A stretch of 64,000 nt of DNA. Source: a virus. The position numbers and the translations under genes were made by a program. The first letter of the stretch is position 1, and every line of letters begins with the position of its first letter. The notes below the pieces were generated by a model that was not told the origin of the DNA, did not search any database, and saw nothing but the letters and a program-made list of their open reading frames with translations. The DNA is taken from IMG/VR virus record IMGVR_UViG_3300036800_000175, positions 1-64,000 of that record; one strand, given 5' to 3'. Below, one piece after another: positions 8,112-14,859 of this stretch.

Positions 8112-9353
8112 ATGATTGACCTGGTCGGCCCGAAAGGGTATGTCCACAATTGGGTGTTCGTAGGCGTTCCCGGCGCAAAGGCTGCCGCGCCCAAGGCGTC
8201 CGGCCCCGCTGCGGCGAAGGCGTCAGGGTCACTGCTGGACGCGTACAAGGGCTGGCGGGACAGCCTGACACCGGCTGAGTCCAAAGCCATGTCGTTCTAC
8301 CAGTCACCCGGGTTCGCCCTGATGAACGGCCAGTTGCGCGGCGTCGACGGTGGCCATTTGAAGGCCAGTGAGCATGCCACTGATGCGGACCTGGCCCGGG
8401 CGCGGCAGGCAAGCAAAGGCCTCGCCGGGGCCATAGCGAAAGCACCGCCGCTGCCCCGCGACACCACCGTGTACCGGGGGTTCGACGCCGGCCAGTTCGG
8501 TGACCTGACCCCCGGCAAAGTGATCACCGACAAGGGGTTCACGTCGGTGTCGGTGAACAACGACGCCGGCGCGGTCGGCCGCGCCACATCCAAGGCACAA
8601 GCGGTGATCACTCTCCCGGCGGGCACCAGGGCGGCCGCCGGATCGGTGCGTGAGCTCGTGCTGCCACCGGGATCCAGTTTCCGTGTCGTCTCCGCCCAGA
8701 AACGCGGAAAGGTGACGCATGTTCGGCTGGAACTAGTCCCGCGCGGCGGCAAGAAGCTGGCGAACCGCCGCGGCCGCGCGCTCGAGTTGACCGGCCCGAA
8801 AGGCTGGTCACACGGCTGGATCCGCGACGGCGACACGGTCACCTACACCGGCAACCTCGGCGTCGGCCGCGCCGACATGGCCCAACTGTCCGGCACCGTC
8901 GCCGGAAAGTACGTGCCGTCCGCAGCGATGATCCCGAAGTTCATCGCCCACCTGCGTGGCAAAGGCATCACGGTCACCTCGAGGCGCGCGCCGGCCGAGT
9001 CGCTGCGGGCGACGCAGACGACCGGGTCGATGCCGATGATCCGGGGCATCGCGGACGACCTGAAATCCGGCAGGCTGGCCGACACGAAACCGATCGTGAT
9101 CAGCTCTGACAACCGGGTGCTAGACGGGCATCACACCTGGGCTGGGCGGGTCCTGGCCGACTCCGAAGGCGGCCGTCCGGATCTGCCGCCGGGGATGCGG
9201 GTTGTGCAGGTCGGCATGCCGATGGCGGACCTGATCGGTGAGGCACGGCAGTTCGGCCGGGCCAGCGGTATCGCGCAACGCAAACCGGGTGAGATCGGCA
9301 ACCCGGCGTTCATGAAACCGAAGGTAGGACTAGCGGCGCGGGGGGTCGCGTGA
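8112..9353 (+). CDS. ADP-ribosyltransferase (R-S-E type) fused to a ParB-like domain, with two LVGPKGY modules
   Basis: 413 aa. Residues 1-20 are the shared module (MIDLVGPKGYVHNWVFVG). Residues ~40-215 form an arginine-type ART: VYRGF (Arg), KGFTSVSV (S-T-S strand), SVRELVLPPGSSFRV, where the second Glu of the usual ExE is present and the first position is Val. A second module (ALELTGPKGWSHGW) is at ~222. Residues ~240-400 are ParB/Srx-like with IVISSDNRVLDGHHTW. ARTs transfer ADP-ribose from NAD+ to target proteins. The fusion looks like a polymorphic effector. It overlaps the next gene by GTGA. Confidence 0.75.
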   Translation: MIDLVGPKGYVHNWVFVGVPGAKAAAPKASGPAAAKASGSLLDAYKGWRDSLTPAESKAMSFYQSPGFALMNGQLRGVDGGHLKASEHATDADLARARQASKGLAGAIAKAPPLPRDTTVYRGFDAGQFGDLTPGKVITDKGFTSVSVNNDAGAVGRATSKAQAVITLPAGTRAAAGSVRELVLPPGSSFRVVSAQKRGKVTHVRLELVPRGGKKLANRRGRALELTGPKGWSHGWIRDGDTVTYTGNLGVGRADMAQLSGTVAGKYVPSAAMIPKFIAHLRGKGITVTSRRAPAESLRATQTTGSMPMIRGIADDLKSGRLADTKPIVISSDNRVLDGHHTWAGRVLADSEGGRPDLPPGMRVVQVGMPMADLIGEARQFGRASGIAQRKPGEIGNPAFMKPKVGLAARGVA

Positions 9354-10159
9354 AGACACCAGGACCGCAGCGTGCGGCCGGCCGCCGCCAACTCGCGGCC
9401 CGGAAGCAGGCCCTGCCGGGCGGGTCGTTCCCGATCCCGGACGTCGCCTATCTCAAGAAAGCGATCCGGTCGGTTGGCCGCGCACCGGCGTCGAAACGCC
9501 CGGCGTTGAAGGCGCTGATCCGCAAACGGGCCCGCGAACTCAAGGCCGCGAACACGCCTGGGGTCAAGGGGACGTGGCCGTTCCAGGCCGCCAACACGCA
9601 CGGGAAGGTGGTTGACCTCGCGATGGCGACGATGACCCGCAAGATGCCGGTGGTCCGCGGTGCCGCGGATGTGCAGCTGACCCGGAGTGGGCCGGGCAAG
9701 GTCACCGTGATGCACAAGTCCACCGGCTTCAAGGTCGGCACCCTCGGCCAGGCGGGGAAGGGCTGGCAGGGTGTCCACGCGTCGGGTGCGAAGACACCGC
9801 CGTCGGGGTCGATGGGCGGTGCGGTCGCCGGCCTGGTCGCGACGCACAACCAGCTCGCCCGGGGGAAGAAACTGCCACCCGCGCAGCAGGACGGTACCGC
9901 CACGTACGCGCATCCGGCGGGTGACGGGATCGACCTGGCTGGTGCGCTGCCCCATTCCACGCCGGCGAGCTCGGCGTCCGACGGGCCGCGCGTCACCACC
10001 GCCGGCGGCAGCGGGCCGGCTGGGCTGACCGGCGAAGCGGCCGCCGTCTACGCGAAGCTGATCAAGAAGGGGCTCAAGCCTGGCCAGGCGGCCGCGCTCG
10101 CCAGACGCGCGGCGGCGATGCACGCGAAGGCGGCAGACCCAAAAGCCTCAGCCGCGTAG
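9350..10159 (+). CDS. Basic head-region protein, 269 aa; upstream half of a likely -1 frameshift fusion
   Basis: GTG start coupled to the gene before. Residues ~22-75 (LPGGSFPIPDVAYLKKAIRS, then KRPALKALIRKRARELKAAN) match a short Lys/Arg-rich module common in actinophage capsid-region proteins. The middle has an alternating beta pattern (GKVTVMHKSTGFKVGTLGQ). The C-terminus is a short helix before TAG. At 10138-10144 the codons CCA AAA preceded by C make the heptamer CCCAAAA. A -1 slip there would continue into the zeta-like frame. Role of the unshifted form unknown. Confidence 0.65.
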   Translation: MKTPGPQRAAGRRQLAARKQALPGGSFPIPDVAYLKKAIRSVGRAPASKRPALKALIRKRARELKAANTPGVKGTWPFQAANTHGKVVDLAMATMTRKMPVVRGAADVQLTRSGPGKVTVMHKSTGFKVGTLGQAGKGWQGVHASGAKTPPSGSMGGAVAGLVATHNQLARGKKLPPAQQDGTATYAHPAGDGIDLAGALPHSTPASSASDGPRVTTAGGSGPAGLTGEAAAVYAKLIKKGLKPGQAAALARRAAAMHAKAADPKASAA

Positions 10160-10164
10160 GCGGC
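10138..10164 (+). promoter_or_regulatory. Candidate -1 programmed ribosomal frameshift signal
   Basis: CCCAAAA (10138-10144) fits X XXY YYZ in the phase of the upstream gene. It is followed after six bases by a five-base-pair hairpin (GCCGC-GTAG-GCGGC, 10151-10164) whose loop holds the zero-frame TAG. The -1 frame is open from 9925 to 10959 and has no ATG, GTG or TTG before 10303, yet encodes DLVGPKGYEHGW at 10171-10206. Slippage would make a protein of about 536 aa. Confidence 0.6.
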
Positions 10165-10302
10165 CGGACGGTAGACCTGGTCGGCCCGAAAGGGTATGAG
10201 CATGGCTGGCGGTTCGTCGGGATCCCCGCCGACTCGCTGACCGCGCACACCGACAAGTCCGGGAACCTGACCCCCGCCCGGGCGGCGCTGCATCAGAAAA
10301 TC

Positions 10303-10959
10303 GTGGCGCGGGCGCTCTCTGGCGCACCGAAGTCGGCTCATCCGGTCGCGACGTTCATGGGTGGCGGTCCCGCGTCCGGGAAATCCGCGATGCTCAAAGC
10401 CTCCGGCAGCCGCGGCCGGCCCGCGGGGGTCACGATCGACGCCGACGCGATCAAAGCGCAGCTACCCGAATACCAGGCGATGACCAGGGCGGGGAACGCC
10501 GGCGCGGCCGCCTATGCGCATGAAGAGTCGTCGGTGATCGCGAAGAAAATCCAGGCCGCCGCCATCAAGGGCGGCCACGACTTCACGTTGGACGGCACCG
10601 GGGATTCCAGCTACGCCAAACTGGCCAGCAAGGTCACCGCGGCGAAAGCGGCCGGGTACAAGGTCCACGGCCAGTACGTGACCGTCGACACCCCCGCCGC
10701 GGTCGAGCGGGCGACCGCCCGGGCGGCGAAAACAGGCCGCATGGTCCCCCCGTCGGTGATCAAGGAAATCCACGCTGGGGTGTCCGGCGCGTTCCGCCAG
10801 GCCGTCGCGAACAACCTGTTCGACACGTCCGAGCTGTGGGACAACAACGGGTCTAGCAGTAATGCGATTAAACTGATAGGGAGCCAGCGTGCAGGCGGCC
10901 AGTTCACGGTCGCTGACCAGGGCGCTTATGCGCGGTTCCTCGCGAAGGAAAACGAATGA
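10303..10959 (+). CDS. Zeta-toxin-like P-loop kinase domain (frame extends upstream to the frameshift site)
   Basis: From the first possible start (GTG 10303) it gives 218 aa with GGGPASGKS (Walker A), ITIDADAIKAQLPEY-type acidic site (seen as TIDADAIKAQLPEY), HEESSVIAKKIQ and HDFTLDGTGDS. These are hallmarks of zeta-type kinases, which phosphorylate UDP-N-acetyl sugars or related small molecules. The same frame upstream, with no start codon, carries the shared module DLVGPKGYEHGWRFVG. The natural product is therefore probably a frameshift fusion with the 9350 gene. It overlaps the next small gene by ATGA. Confidence 0.75.
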   Translation: MARALSGAPKSAHPVATFMGGGPASGKSAMLKASGSRGRPAGVTIDADAIKAQLPEYQAMTRAGNAGAAAYAHEESSVIAKKIQAAAIKGGHDFTLDGTGDSSYAKLASKVTAAKAAGYKVHGQYVTVDTPAAVERATARAAKTGRMVPPSVIKEIHAGVSGAFRQAVANNLFDTSELWDNNGSSSNAIKLIGSQRAGGQFTVADQGAYARFLAKENE

Positions 10960-11153
10960 TGGCAACGCAGGGCCGGGGTGAGGTCGCGGTCGCGATGGCC
11001 CAGGCCGCCGCGGCCGGTAAAGACTTCGCGGACGCCGGTGTCCCGGACACGGCCGCGAACCGGGCGCTGTACGCCAAGATCGTCTCTGAGGTGGATGCGA
11101 TCGACAAGGCCGGGCAGGTCGCGGAAGTGCCGTTCGACCACGCCCTCATGTGA
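10956..11153 (+). CDS. Small protein, 65 aa, downstream of the zeta-like gene
   Basis: ATGA overlap with the zeta-like gene. Helical (VAVAMAQAAAAGKDFADAGV ... ALYAKIVSEVDAIDKAGQV). Position and size would suit a partner or antitoxin of the zeta-like domain. Classical epsilon antitoxins are encoded upstream and I see no epsilon similarity. Last gene of this operon, followed by a strong hairpin terminator. Confidence 0.55.
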   Translation: MMATQGRGEVAVAMAQAAAAGKDFADAGVPDTAANRALYAKIVSEVDAIDKAGQVAEVPFDHALM

Positions 11154-11184
11154 CAAAAGCCGCTCCCCGCGAGGGGGAGCGGCT
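11154..11184 (-). terminator. Intrinsic terminator between convergent operons
   Basis: Perfect 11-bp stem AGCCGCTCCCC/GGGGAGCGGCT with a five-base loop. Read on the - strand it is followed by TTTTG, so it ends the - strand operon coming from 13.2 kb. It can also act on the + strand effector operon that stops at 11153. Confidence 0.8.
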
Positions 11185-11208
11185 CGCGCAGGGCCGCCGG
11201 GCTTGGGT

Positions 11209-11496
11209 TCAGGACAGGAAGCGCAGGCGGATGACGCAACCCTTCGCGGGATGCGGCAGGTCGTACTCAAACGAGTTGGCGTCGATAATGCGGGCATTGC
11301 GGGCCTTCGGCCATGGCTGGCTTAGTTCGGTGCCGTCGTCGTAGCCTTCGGCGTCAGTGGTGAAATACCAGTACGTGGGCGTAGACCTAGTTACGGTCCG
11401 CACGGTGCCGACCAGCACGGGCCGCTTAGTTTGCGCAACCACCTCCAAGCGGGTGCCCTCCGTGGCGCGGCGCTTTATGTCTGCCAGAGTCCTCAT
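11209..11496 (-). CDS. Hypothetical protein, 95 aa
   Basis: Last gene of the P1 operon. The sequence is beta-rich and basic (RLEVVAQTKRPVLVGTVRTV ... YWYFTTDAEGY), ending KGCVIRLRF. No family recognised. Follows the clamp-like gene by about 27 bases. Confidence 0.55.
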   Translation of the reverse strand: MRTLADIKRRATEGTRLEVVAQTKRPVLVGTVRTVTRSTPTYWYFTTDAEGYDDGTELSQPWPKARNARIIDANSFEYDLPHPAKGCVIRLRFLS

Positions 11497-11522
11497 GTCG
11501 TAGATCCTTTCCTCAGGCGGGT

Positions 11523-12269
11523 TCAGGTGATCTTGCGGATCGGCACGACCATCGCACGGAACCGGCTGCCGATCTTCACCAGCACGGCCGCTCCGGGCAG
11601 GCCGGCACTGAACTCCACCGACACATGCCGGTCCGACTTCCTCTTCTTGCCGGAGAACACCTCATCGGATTCGACCTTCCCGAACAGGGTCAGCCACTTC
11701 TGGCCGAGGATGAACTCAGCAGGCGGCTCACCCGCCGGGATCTCCGCCATGCTGGGCTGCTTCGCACGCGGCTTGCGGTGGCCGCCGAACAGTGTCTCGC
11801 CCGCCCGCGGGAACTCCCCGGAGGTGAGGACCTCGGCGCGGAGCGTCTGGTCAGGCTCGCATGCCTGCCCGGTGAGGGTGAACGCGGCGTGCCCCTCACC
11901 TTCGACCCACTCGATCACGATCCGGGGCGGCCCGGCGAGCGGTGAGAACTCTTGCAGTGACGCCAGCATTTTCGTGATCTTCACCAGTCCCGTGACGACG
12001 ACCAGGATGTCCAGGTCGGTTTCGGGGACGGGCGGCGGATCGGCGGTGCCCGGCACGGCGATCTGGGCCGGGTCGATCAGGTCCAGGTCCTCGCGGCTGA
12101 TCACGTAACGGTTGGTCGCCTCAAGCAGCAGCCTGCCGGGCTCAGTGCTGGTGAAATGCACGGCGCACAGCGACGGCAGGGTGTCGTCGGTGCAGGCGAA
12201 CAGTGAGGCGTTGAGCACTGCGCGGTAGAACGCGGTGGCGTCCACTGTCGCGGTGTGAGTGTCACTCAT
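11523..12269 (-). CDS. DNA polymerase III beta (sliding clamp)-like protein
   Basis: 248 aa. LCAVHFTSTE ... RLLLEATNRYVISRED resembles the clamp motif (LxATDxxRLA). LVKITKMLASLQE, IVIEWVEGEGHAAFTL and the C-terminal SRFRAMVVPIR recall the end of bacterial DnaN (xxMPxR). Cellular clamps are near 370 aa with three domains; this is shorter, as in actinophage versions. It would ring DNA and tether a polymerase; none lies in this window, so it may borrow the host enzyme. Part of the P1 operon. Confidence 0.6.
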   Translation of the reverse strand: MSDTHTATVDATAFYRAVLNASLFACTDDTLPSLCAVHFTSTEPGRLLLEATNRYVISREDLDLIDPAQIAVPGTADPPPVPETDLDILVVVTGLVKITKMLASLQEFSPLAGPPRIVIEWVEGEGHAAFTLTGQACEPDQTLRAEVLTSGEFPRAGETLFGGHRKPRAKQPSMAEIPAGEPPAEFILGQKWLTLFGKVESDEVFSGKKRKSDRHVSVEFSAGLPGAAVLVKIGSRFRAMVVPIRKIT

Positions 12270-12287
12270 GATCTTCCTTCCTGTAGG

Positions 12288-12530
12288 TCAGGCGGCCAGC
12301 GCCAGCGCGGGCCGGGTCGTGGGGCGGATGACGGTCACTTCGCGCATTGGCACGCCGGCGGCGGCCAGAGCCTCAGGTGTCCGGGCGAACGCCATGACCT
12401 TGCCGTCCAGCCGGGCGCAGATCTGCGGGCCGTCTCCGACGGGATCCAGTGGCGTGCCGGCCGGGTTGAACCGGCGTGGCGGCCGGGTGAATTCCAGATC
12501 CATCACCTCAGCCGTCCACCCGGAAGTCAT
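12288..12530 (-). CDS. Hypothetical protein, 80 aa
   Basis: Starts inside an ATGA overlap with the gene before. Arg/Pro-rich N-terminal half (FTRPPRRFNPAGTPLDPVGD) and a beta/helix C-terminal half (GKVMAFARTPEALAAAGVPM). No family recognised. In the P1 operon, before the clamp-like gene. Confidence 0.5.
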   Translation of the reverse strand: MTSGWTAEVMDLEFTRPPRRFNPAGTPLDPVGDGPQICARLDGKVMAFARTPEALAAAGVPMREVTVIRPTTRPALALAA

Positions 12531-12814
12531 GACTGCGCCTCAGCGGCCAGCCGGCCGTTCAGCAGCCCGGCGGGACGCGGGCCGGTCGCGACACGGCTCG
12601 TGCCGTACGCGTACCAGAACGCCCGGTCGTTCGCGGCCTTGGCCAGCCTGCGGCCATCCTCAACACGGGCCAGCGCCTCACCGTGGGAGTCGTAGGGGCC
12701 CAGCAGCCGGCCGGTCCGGCCGCCGTCCTTGACGGTGACGTAGAACCCGCCGGGGTCGCCGTTGTCATGCGAGCCGGCTGGGCAGCCGCACGGCTCAGCC
12801 GTGGTGGTGGTCAT
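12527..12814 (-). CDS. Hypothetical protein, 95 aa
   Basis: I place the start at 12814, where GAAGGAG precedes ATG by five bases; a longer frame starts inside the upstream gene. It has a CGCPAGSH segment near the N-terminus, then FYVTVKDGGRTGRLLGPYDS followed by HGEALARVEDGRRLA. The strand-helix order is like small phage proteins that annotate as unknown. Coupled to the next gene by ATGA. Confidence 0.55.
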   Translation of the reverse strand: MTTTTAEPCGCPAGSHDNGDPGGFYVTVKDGGRTGRLLGPYDSHGEALARVEDGRRLAKAANDRAFWYAYGTSRVATGPRPAGLLNGRLAAEAQS

Positions 12815-12834
12815 CGTTGCTCCTTCGGTGGCCA

Positions 12835-13203
12835 TCAGGCGGCCAGGCACATTGCGCGGCGGTTGGAAGCGATTTGCGTGGTGGCCGTGGCCATGCCCGA
12901 CGCGGCCGCCTCAGTCAGTGACCCGGCCTGGTCCTGCCACCGTGAACTGCCGTACACCTCGCCTTTTTCGGGGCTGCCGGTCTGCCAGTTCCGCCGCGAC
13001 GCGCGGCCCACGGCCAGGACCCCGCCGGCCAGGACCTCGCCGGGCTCCGGCTCATCGGGGTGCACCCACCATGCGTTGGACAGGCCGTTGCCGGTGGGGG
13101 CGCCGGACCAGACGGTGCCTATCCGGTCGTACGGCTCGCGATCGGCGCTGTAGTGGCGCCAGACCATCACGTCGCCGGCCTGGACAGGCTTGGCGGTCGT
13201 CAT
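12835..13203 (-). CDS. Hypothetical protein, 122 aa, first gene of the P1 operon
   Basis: AAGGAA precedes the ATG. The leader carries a G-rich/C-rich hairpin. The N-terminus DVMVWRHYSADREPYDRIGT followed by NAWWVHPDEP suggests a small beta-barrel-like protein. The C-terminus is helical. No family recognised. Transcription is expected from P1, 44 bases upstream of the start. Confidence 0.55.
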   Translation of the reverse strand: MTTAKPVQAGDVMVWRHYSADREPYDRIGTVWSGAPTGNGLSNAWWVHPDEPEPGEVLAGGVLAVGRASRRNWQTGSPEKGEVYGSSRWQDQAGSLTEAAASGMATATTQIASNRRAMCLAA

Positions 13204-13246
13204 CGGGGTTCCTTCCCGCGGGGGGATCCGTTCCCCTCACAACTAC

Positions 13247-13275
13247 ATTTTACCCGGTCAAGTAGACCACGTCAA
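13247..13275 (-). promoter_or_regulatory. Promoter P1 of the repeated TTGACC family
   Basis: On the - strand: -35 TTGACG, 17-base spacer, -10 TAAAAT. The spacer holds TCTACTTGACC, an imperfect form of the GGTCAA-N-TTGACC palindrome shared by the family. It reads into the 13203-11209 operon and lies directly after a terminator for the operon to its right. Confidence 0.85.
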
Positions 13276-13282
13276 ATAAAAC

Positions 13283-13306
13283 GAGCCGCCCCGGACGGGA
13301 CGGCTC
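13283..13306 (-). terminator. Intrinsic terminator before promoter P1
   Basis: On the - strand: GAGCCGTCCC-GTCC-GGGGCGGCTC (10-bp stem with one G-U pair) followed by GTTTTATTT. It ends the short P2 operon (13704-13322). The T-run merges with the -35 region of P1. Confidence 0.75.
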
Positions 13307-13321
13307 AGAGGTTTCCGCAGG

Positions 13322-13447
13322 TCAACGGCGGCGCCTCGCCCTGCTGCGGGCCGCCCGCCAGACCGCGACGACAGCCACCGGGCAGGTGACAGCAGCAGCC
13401 GCCTCGAGCGGGTGGGAGCCGGTCAGCCAGCCGGCGACGGCGGTCAC
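13322..13447 (-). CDS. Small protein, 41 aa, with one hydrophobic segment
   Basis: The GTG overlaps the stop of the preceding gene as GTGA. Product: hydrophobic middle (AAAAVTCPVAVVAVW) and an Arg-rich end (RSRARRRR), consistent with a single membrane helix with a cytoplasmic basic tail. Last gene of the P2 operon. Supported mainly by the coupling. Confidence 0.45.
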   Translation of the reverse strand: MTAVAGWLTGSHPLEAAAAVTCPVAVVAVWRAARSRARRRR

Positions 13448-13704
13448 GCCTGCACCTCCGCCTGCGGCTTCGGCGCCGGGTAGGTGCTGTGAGCCAGGAT
13501 GACGTGATCCCGGTACTCCGGACCCGGTCCCTGCTTGACCCACTCCTGCTCATAGGTGCGGCCGGCGTAGATGCTGCCGTCCTGCGGCCAGGTGGCTTGC
13601 TCATAGATGGTGACGCCGTAGTCGGTGCCAGCCGGGGTGGATCCGTTCGGTGCGGGCGGCCGCAGGGTTTCCCACTCCACTCGCCGCACTTCCTGCCAGT
13701 CCAC
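13444..13704 (-). CDS. Hypothetical protein, 86 aa, first gene of the P2 operon
   Basis: GTG start. The sequence is rich in Trp/Tyr/Pro (VEWETLRPPAPNGS, YEQATWPQDGSIYAGR, YEQEWVKQGP). No family recognised. The 5' leader between P2 and the start contains a perfect hairpin (GTGAGGGGA/TCCCCTCAC). Confidence 0.5.
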   Translation of the reverse strand: MDWQEVRRVEWETLRPPAPNGSTPAGTDYGVTIYEQATWPQDGSIYAGRTYEQEWVKQGPGPEYRDHVILAHSTYPAPKPQAEVQA

Positions 13705-13748
13705 AGGGGTTCTCCGTCCCGTGAGGGGAACCTCCCCTCACACTCCCT

Positions 13749-13777
13749 ATTTTACCCGGTCAAGTAGACACGGTCAA
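13749..13777 (-). promoter_or_regulatory. Promoter P2 of the repeated TTGACC family
   Basis: On the - strand: -35 TTGACC, 17-base spacer ending CTTGACCGGG, -10 TAAAAT. It reads into the 86-aa gene at 13704. A second small reading frame ends inside it. Confidence 0.85.
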
Positions 13778-13821
13778 ATAGCAGAACGCCCCCGCGTACC
13801 CCCGCGCCACGAGCACGTCGG

Positions 13822-14037
13822 TCACAGCCGCACCTCACGCTTGAGGACCTCCCGGGCGTACTTGACCACCTCAGGCAGGAGCCACACCTGCATCCGGGCC
13901 AGCTTCTTAGACTTCGGCGCCTCCGGGTGGATGCGCCGGTCCATCAGCTGCCCGGCGCGCTGCTTGGACACGCCGAGCATCTGCCCGATCTCACCCACGC
14001 CCACCACGTCGTCAATGGTCACCTTGCGTGCTGTCAC
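13822..14037 (-). CDS. Helix-turn-helix DNA-binding protein, 71 aa (AlpA/MerR-like)
   Basis: VGVGEIGQMLGVSKQRAGQL is a clear helix-turn-helix of the AlpA/excisionase/MerR type, where the first helix is followed by GVSxQRxxQ. The C-terminal half is basic with a wing-like strand (ARMQVWLLPEVVKYAREVL). GTG start. It is well placed to regulate the repeated promoters around it or to act as an excisionase, but no integrase is in view. A hairpin lies just upstream. Confidence 0.7.
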   Translation of the reverse strand: MTARKVTIDDVVGVGEIGQMLGVSKQRAGQLMDRRIHPEAPKSKKLARMQVWLLPEVVKYAREVLKREVRL

Positions 14038-14060
14038 CGGCTCGCTCCAATTCGGCTCAC

Positions 14061-14084
14061 GCCCCCGGCCGTTTGACCGGGGGC
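14061..14084. terminator. Hairpin between the LPD29 operon and the HTH gene
   Basis: Perfect 8-bp stem GCCCCCGG/CCGGGGGC with an 8-base loop, between the end of the 14114 gene and the GTG of the HTH gene. No T-run on either strand. It could be a weak terminator or attenuator that lowers HTH expression relative to the genes before it. Confidence 0.45.
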
Positions 14085-14113
14085 AGTTGACGGGGTCAGG
14101 TGGCCCCAGTAAA

Positions 14114-14509
14114 TCAGCCGGCCGCCGTGGCGTCCGTCTCGATGTCCACCTCAGCGGCGAACCGGCCTTCCCAGTAGTCCCGCTGGCCGTCGGAGTTGTC
14201 GTAGTTGTACGCCCACAGGATCGCCTTGAGCGTGTCCTCGATCAGCTGCGCACCCGGGGTGAGCACGGACCGGCCGTAGTCATCGGTGGTGAAATGCTCC
14301 GCGTCGGCCAGGCCGGTCACCGTCACGGTGACCGACTTGCCCCCCGAATACCGTGCGATCCGCACCCCGTAGCCCAGCCCAGGGGGCAGGCCGGGCAGGC
14401 CCAGGGCGGCGGCCAGCCGGGCGGCCTTGATGTCAGCCCGGACCAGCTTCGCCACCTCCGCGATATCCAGGGACTGTGTGTCGTGGTACTTGCTGCCGTA
14501 GGTGCTCAT
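14114..14509 (-). CDS. LPD29-domain protein, 131 aa
   Basis: SLDIAEVAKLVRADIKAA, then GYGVRIARYSGGKSVTVTVT matches the LPD29 domain (large polyvalent protein associated domain 29), found in phage and mobile-element proteins. Its pattern is a helix with RxDLK followed by a beta hairpin around RYSGG. The C-terminal part has DNSDGQRDYW. Function unknown in the family. Coupled by overlap to the Cys-rich gene before it. Confidence 0.7.
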   Translation of the reverse strand: MSTYGSKYHDTQSLDIAEVAKLVRADIKAARLAAALGLPGLPPGLGYGVRIARYSGGKSVTVTVTGLADAEHFTTDDYGRSVLTPGAQLIEDTLKAILWAYNYDNSDGQRDYWEGRFAAEVDIETDATAAG

Positions 14510-14859
14510 TCCTTCCTCTCTTCCGGGCCAAGACGGCGCGTTCCGGGCCGCGGGCCCCAGACGCGCTCGATCTCCCGGTTGCAGTCCCAGCGCGGGTTAC
14601 TCGGCGGGTCGCCCTCATGGCAGGGGCATTCGCAGTGGGTGACCTCACAGCCGGGGTTGACCCAGCCGTGGCAATCGGCGTGAGTGCCCGTCCCGGTGCC
14701 GAGGCAGTTGATCGTCGTCTTGCCCTTGCGCAGCCCACGCCGCGACGCGGGCGCGGGCTGCGGGTCGGGCTCGCACATCCGGCAGACGCCGGATGTGCTG
14801 TCGCAGCCGCTGGACCGGCACCAGGTGCCGGACGGCGTGTTGTGCTGGGGGATCTTCAC
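14506..14859 (-). CDS. Cys-rich putative zinc-binding protein, 117 aa
   Basis: Ten or so Cys in clusters: WCRSSGC, CRMCEPD, CLGTGTGTHADCHGW, CEVTHCECPCHEG. These could bind two or more zinc ions. Overlaps both neighbours by four bases, so it is in the methyltransferase operon. No known family. Its repeated CxxC-type knuckles may bind nucleic acid, which is inference. Confidence 0.6.
   Translation of the reverse strand: MKIPQHNTPSGTWCRSSGCDSTSGVCRMCEPDPQPAPASRRGLRKGKTTINCLGTGTGTHADCHGWVNPGCEVTHCECPCHEGDPPSNPRWDCNREIERVWGPRPGTRRLGPEERKE

Noticed and set aside
13762-13824. 21-codon frame overlapping the HTH stop
   Set aside because: It starts with a GTGA overlap but runs into promoter P2; too short and no support.
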